Source: Cycas panzhihuaensis (Eukaryota > Cycadophyta). Taken from it: a stretch of DNA of 64,000 nt. Below are positions 58,482 to 64,000 of the stretch, piece after piece. The first letter of the stretch is position 1; each line of letters starts with the position of its first letter. Below the pieces are notes generated by a model. It was given only the letters and a program-made list of their open reading frames with translations, was not told where the DNA came from and made no database searches. The stretch spans positions 92,139,741 to 92,203,740 of the forward strand of contig CM041465.1 in assembly GCA_023213395.1 (NCBI GenBank), given 5' to 3'. The translations under genes were made by a program, and so were the position numbers.

Positions 58482-60073
58482 ATGGAGTTGAGTGATGTTA
58501 TGACTTTTGTGCCTGAAAAAAATAAATATTGGTTGTTGGATCTTCCTTTTAATTTACCCAAATATGTCGGCACTAATTTTTTAACCTGAAAAATTAAGAT
58601 AGAGAGCATATTCAAGGTAAAGAAACTTTAGAAGATAATTATGGGTACTGAAATGGCTCATGAATAAGGGAGGAAACTTTCAAAAGGAAAAACAAAATAG
58701 CCATTGACGTAATACTTATAGCCTTTGATAAGGACAATCTCCCTTCTCCCTATCACTTCCTTGTCTAGACTCTTTAAAATACTGACTCAATTGAAGACAC
58801 CTGGAAACTATTGGTAGAAGTTCAAGAAAAGTGACCTAAAGAAGTGCAAAGGAGTATCAAAAGGATAAAGAACTAAAGGAAGAAGTTGAAAAGGAAAGCT
58901 AAAAATCAGCTTAATTCTAGTAAGGACAATCCTCATATAGATGAATGAGAGTCTGATAATCTTTGCTTGACTAAGATGATAAGAAACCTCACACCTGGGT
59001 TTGATGGGAAAATGAAAATTGAAGAACCTAAATTTCAACCTCTACAGGTAATTCTTCATGGAGACACAAGCACCCTAACAAAAGGTATGTGCAATATTAT
59101 CCTAGTTTGTATTAATAGATTTATAGCTAAGATTCAAATAAGGTTGGAATACACATTGATATGCACATGTTAGAAACTATCTATGATTATACTCAACTCA
59201 GTCACGCATTCTATCTTCATCTTTGAAAGAATCCAAATAGTGGCAACGTATCCTACAACAACTCTAAAAGGGTCTCTTAAGAAAGGAAGGATCATAGGTT
59301 GTCAAGATCATATTATATTTTGGATAGGCTACTTGATCATAAGGTTCAATCATATTGAAATAATGTTCCTTCCTTGCATAATCATAATCGGGAAGTATGT
59401 ACATGTGGTCATCATGAAAATACTCATTATACTTGGTTTAAGGAATTAATTGGGCAATATGGAGAAAACATGACATCTTGTTGGTCATGCACATATAATT
59501 AAACAGGCTACAGGTAACTATGATGAAGCAATTGAAACTCATCTCAATAAATTCATTGCTTTAGGGGAGGATGACGAAGTAGAGTCTGTTTATTCATTTG
59601 ATGATCTTGTTGAGGTCATTTGTTGCACTATAAATTGCTCCCAAATCAATGAAGATCATGTTGAAGAGAAACATATGCAAGATGAAGATATTCATGCTTA
59701 TGTCTTAAATGATGTTGATGATAATAATGATGATACTCATGATGATGGCCTGTATAATGTTCACAGTTCAAGTAATGTTGTTTCACCACTTGATGACTTA
59801 TTGTCATATTTAGATATTGATGATATTGTTAAATTATCTCCAATTGTTGACATTAGTTTGATTGATCAATCACATGATGAAGAAAGTAGAAGTAAACAGG
59901 TGGTAACCAGAATTTTGGTGGAAGACATATTTGATGTACATATAAAAACACCTAATAGGTCCTCACTAAGTACAAGTCAGCCCAAGCTTGATCTACTACA
60001 CATTTTATATAACAAAGGGCCTCCAATTACACATGAAGATAAAGAAGACAAAGTTCAAGATCTGTCACTTTAA
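58482..60073 (+). pseudogene. TR-GAG-1 gag, decayed, with an acidic C-terminal part
   Basis: From the ATG at 58482: MELSDVMTFVPEKNKYWLL, LPKYVGTNFLT, a stop for Trp, KIKIESIFKVKKL, a stop, KIIMGTEMAHE. This is the start of copia-type gag. The middle (58700-59300) is frame-shifted. A Cys/His stretch near 59397-59430 (VCTCGHHENTHYTWF) could be a zinc-binding relic but is not a standard CCHC knuckle. The end is a 132-codon open frame (59675-60073), strongly acidic (LNDVDDNNDDTHDDG) with LDDLLSYLDIDDIV. The acidic end has a counterpart in TR-GAG-2 (21191-20994). No pol follows. Confidence 0.78.
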
Positions 60074-60289
60074 AGGACTACTATAGAGGCAATATTGTAG
60101 GATTGAAGATCAGGATCAAGTCCAAGACATTATATTCAAGACCTTTCCAAGATCAAGACACTGTAAATTCAAAGAAGGCAAAATACATGTTGATCATATT
60201 AGAGGTTATATTTAATATCCTAAGTCCATTATCAAGTGTCATGTCAGTCTTTAGTATTTAATCACTTTTTATAGTCTTGACATTAAACA

Positions 60290-60300
60290 TTAAGAGGAGG
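60290..60300 (+). other. TR-GAG-1 purine tract
   Basis: ttaagaggagg directly before the 3' LTR. The sequence around it (cttgacattaaacatt) is shared with the corresponding place in TR-GAG-2 (20431-20450, reverse). Confidence 0.9.
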
Positions 60301-60661
60301 TGTTAGAATATAATGTTTAATGTATGTATGGTTAAGTAAAGTGTGTCCTAAGTCTTAGAGTCCAAGAGTCATTATAATATTATGTGAGAAGATAGAAGCT
60401 TATTGGTCCAGTTAGTTGGTGTAATATCATTGGTTCGGACAAAGGTATTTGTCCTACATGCATTACTTGTCTTGTATGTCCTCCTACCTATTTTGTATAT
60501 AAAGGTGGTTGAGGTAGTATAGGTCATCAAGTAATCATCAAGGCTCATGTTGAGTCTTTGGTGCTTTGGTATGTTTATGTATTCTGATTATGTTGAGTTA
60601 CTCTTTATTCCTTGATATCGTCATTGTGGTTGATGAATGTTTTCCATGTTAAACTCTAATA
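60301..60661 (+). repeat. TR-GAG-1 3' LTR (361 bp)
   Basis: Same length as the 5' copy. It ends CTCTAATA where the 5' copy ends CTCTAACA. Confidence 0.95.
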
Positions 60662-60671
60662 CTTTCAAAGT

Positions 60672-62015
<1,344 letters not shown>

Positions 62016-63170
62016 ATGACGTCTAGCTTTGGGAACATGATTATCCCCAAATTTGATGGAAACAGTTTCTTAAATTGGAGTAGGAAGATAAGACCAATTC
62101 TCATAGCTAACAACATGTAGGATATTGTGAGGACATGCTACAATGAATTAGGATAAAATCCATCTGATGTAGAAAAAGATACATATAAGGAGAATGTCAA
62201 AAAAGGCAATGAAACCTTATCCCTTATCTTCTGCACACTAGAAGATCATGTGTTTCTAAGAGTTAGTGAATCAGTTAAGTCCAAAGAAACTTGGGACACT
62301 TTATAGCTAATATATGAAGGAGCAGCCTCCTCTAAATTACAACACTTGAAAAGCAAGTTTGAAAATTTACGTATGATGCCAAATGAATCAGTAATAAAAT
62401 TTATGACCAAAGTCCAAGATATTATAAACTAAATGAGGTCACTTGAAGACACCTTAACTAAACAAAGGGTAGTTGAAAGGATCTTTAAATGTGTTAGAGT
62501 TGTAAGATATTTTGAAATGGTAGCTATTAGTATCAGTGTATCAAAAGATCTAAGTACTCTCAAAGTGGAATAACTTAGTGCAATGCTCATGTCTATAGAA
62601 GAGCAGCAAAATACAAATGAATCAATAGAATATGCCATTGCTACAAAGGCCCACATTCAATCTAACTCTTAAGTAGGAACCTTAAGACAAAAGGAATCTC
62701 CTCCAAGGAGAAAAGGTGGAAATCCTTGAAGGGAAACTAGATAAGACCCTCTATGATATCAAGCCCCTTACCAAAGGAGACAAGGAGGACCCCAATAATA
62801 TGAAGATCCTCCAAGAAATACCAATCAAAGGAGATAATTTGAGAACCATCCTTGTTGTCTAAATTGTTAAGGGAATTCTCAATCTTCAAAGACAAATTAG
62901 ACATATCATGACAACAGACCAAGAGACAACCCTCCTCTATCCTATGAGGAAAGGAGGAGATCTTTTAATATTGATCATTCACATCTAAGAAGTAGAAGCC
63001 TAAATTATGGGAGAAGAGATCCATTATATTGTACTTATTACAATAAAAGTGGTCACACTAGAGATAAATACTTCTCTAAACATAGACCACCATCTAGAGG
63101 ACATGCTCCAAATCCATCAAAATCAAAGGTTAATAACAGGTTATTTTTATCTAATTTTTCTACTAAGGAA
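62016..63170 (+). pseudogene. Copia-B gag remnant
   Basis: The start ATG gives MTSSFGNMIIPKFDG, NFLNWSRKIRPILIANN, then LSLIFCTLEDHVFLRVSES, KSKETWDTL, LIYEGAASSKLQHLKSK, FENLRMMPNESVIKFM and VSKDLSTLKVE. It is alignable end to end with Copia-A gag. The zinc knuckle near 63028-63075 reads LYCTYYNKSGHTRDKYF, so two of four ligands are replaced by Tyr. Stops sit mostly at Trp and Gln positions. Confidence 0.88.
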
Positions 63171-64000
63171 GAAGACGATGATACTTGGTATATTGATTTA
63201 GATTGCTCAACCCATATGACCCACAAAGAATATTTATTTTAGACATTGGATAAAAATAGAAAAGGATCAATCATGTTTGGAGATAATACTTCCCATGAAT
63301 CAGTTGGGAAAGGTAACATAGCTTTGATGACTGACATTGGTGAATATTGACACTTAGATGATGTTCTATATGTCCCTGCCCTAAGGAAAAACTTGCTATC
63401 AGTAGGACAGATGATGGGATAAGATTACAAGGTGATTTTTGATAATAATGAATGTATTATCAAAGATAAGAGCAAAAATAAAGCTATTGTTGCCAAAGGT
63501 TAAATGACTGAGGATTGTTTATTTAATGTTATCCTCACTCTTTCAGATACCTATGCCCTCAGAACTTCAACTACCATGGATAGTGATTTGTAGCATAGAT
63601 GGTTTGGTCATCTTAACTACAACAACTTGGCTCTTATAAAAATATTGGATATGGTTAATGGTTTACCATCCATTGATGTTAATAAAAAGTTGTGTGAGGG
63701 ATGCCTTCTTGGTAAACAATATGGAGAAAGCTTTCTGGATTTTAACCATCAAGCATTTGCCCATCTTTAATTGGTATACACAGATATTTTTGGATTGATG
63801 ACTACTCCCTCCTTAATAGGTGTAAAGTACTTTCTTACATTTATTGATGACTTCACAAGGAAGAAATGGGTTTTCTTTCTAAGATATAAATCAGATGCTT
63901 TTGACCACTTTGTTGACTTCAAAACCTTTATTGAGCGACAAAGTGGATATTATATCCTTTCTCTAAGATCAGATAATAGGGAAGAGTTTACATCTAATGC
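63171..64000 (+). pseudogene. Copia-B protease and integrase start, cut by the window end
   Basis: Protease: WYIDLDCSTHMTHKEYLF, where Copia-A keeps DSG and this copy reads DLD. Integrase: HRWFGHLNYNNLALIK and CEGCLLGKQYGESF (HHCC part), VYTDIFGLM, FLTFIDDFTRKKWVFF and FIERQSG, ending in LRSDNREEF at the window edge. In Copia-A, Copia-N is inserted within the equivalent of FIERQSG. Confidence 0.88.

Larger units (their letters stand above)
55926..60661 (+). mobile_element. TR-GAG-1: complete gag-only LTR element
   Basis: It is 4736 bp with two 361 bp LTRs that look about 95% identical (17-18 differences counted by eye). PBS TGGTATCAGAG directly follows the 5' LTR at 56287-56297, and purine tract ttaagaggagg precedes the 3' LTR. 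Flanks CTTTA (55921) and CTTTC (60662) fit a five-base duplication with one change. The coding part is a gag-like frame from 58482 with an acidic end at 59675-60073. No protease, integrase, RT or RNase H is seen. It sits in the Copia-B leader and, by LTR similarity, is among the youngest insertions here. Confidence 0.92.

Overview
The window is a very AT-rich, CpG-poor stretch of plant nuclear DNA with no intact protein-coding host gene. It is built almost entirely of old LTR retrotransposons (Ty1/copia and Ty3/gypsy chromoviruses, plus non-autonomous LTR elements) inserted into one another and heavily mutated. Primer-binding sites match plant initiator-Met tRNA, two non-viral gene fragments are plant-like (a CEBiP/LYM-type LysM protein and a PXA-domain protein), and five-base target duplications are recognisable. 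The low GC and deamination-style decay would suit a large, heavily methylated seed-plant genome, such as a gymnosperm; Gnetales such as Welwitschia are one guess. The species is inference, not observation.

Left part (1-30 kb). 1-2037 is the 3' end of a copia element whose RNase H is split by a complete miniature LTR element (TRIM, 325 bp, AATTA duplication). 4170-15831 is a minus-strand chromovirus split by a full-length copia element (5836-10781, GTTTT duplication). 15.8-17.1 kb holds the LTR and chromodomain end of another minus-strand chromovirus. 20067-24351 is a minus-strand, gag-only LTR element lying in the 3' LTR of a third chromovirus whose chromodomain is at 24.6-25 kb. 25-28.4 kb is unassigned, with a degenerate ~50 bp tandem array. 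28.5-29.8 kb is a decayed coding region, possibly a plant-mobile-domain-like protein with an RG-rich tail.

Right part (31-64 kb). A minus-strand gypsy-type RNase H and integrase C-terminus (31.2-32.9 kb) is interrupted by copia 'A' (5' LTR at 32904). Copia A is itself split by (i) a 3.6 kb minus-strand non-autonomous LTR element carrying a LysM gene fragment and ending in a palindromic LTR (34956-38542), (ii) a complete 7.6 kb copia 'N' (42355-49972, CAAAG duplication), and (iii) a second copy of its own family, copia 'B' (51802 to the window end). Copia B's leader is split by a second gag-only LTR element (55926-60661) and also contains a PXA-domain gene fragment. This is at least four layers of nesting.

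No element appears coding-competent: all gag and pol reading frames carry stops and frameshifts, many at Gln, Trp or Arg codons as expected from cytosine deamination. The most interesting items are the LysM-carrying element with its hairpin LTR, the pair of gag-only elements, the intact TRIM, and the PXA fragment in a copia leader.
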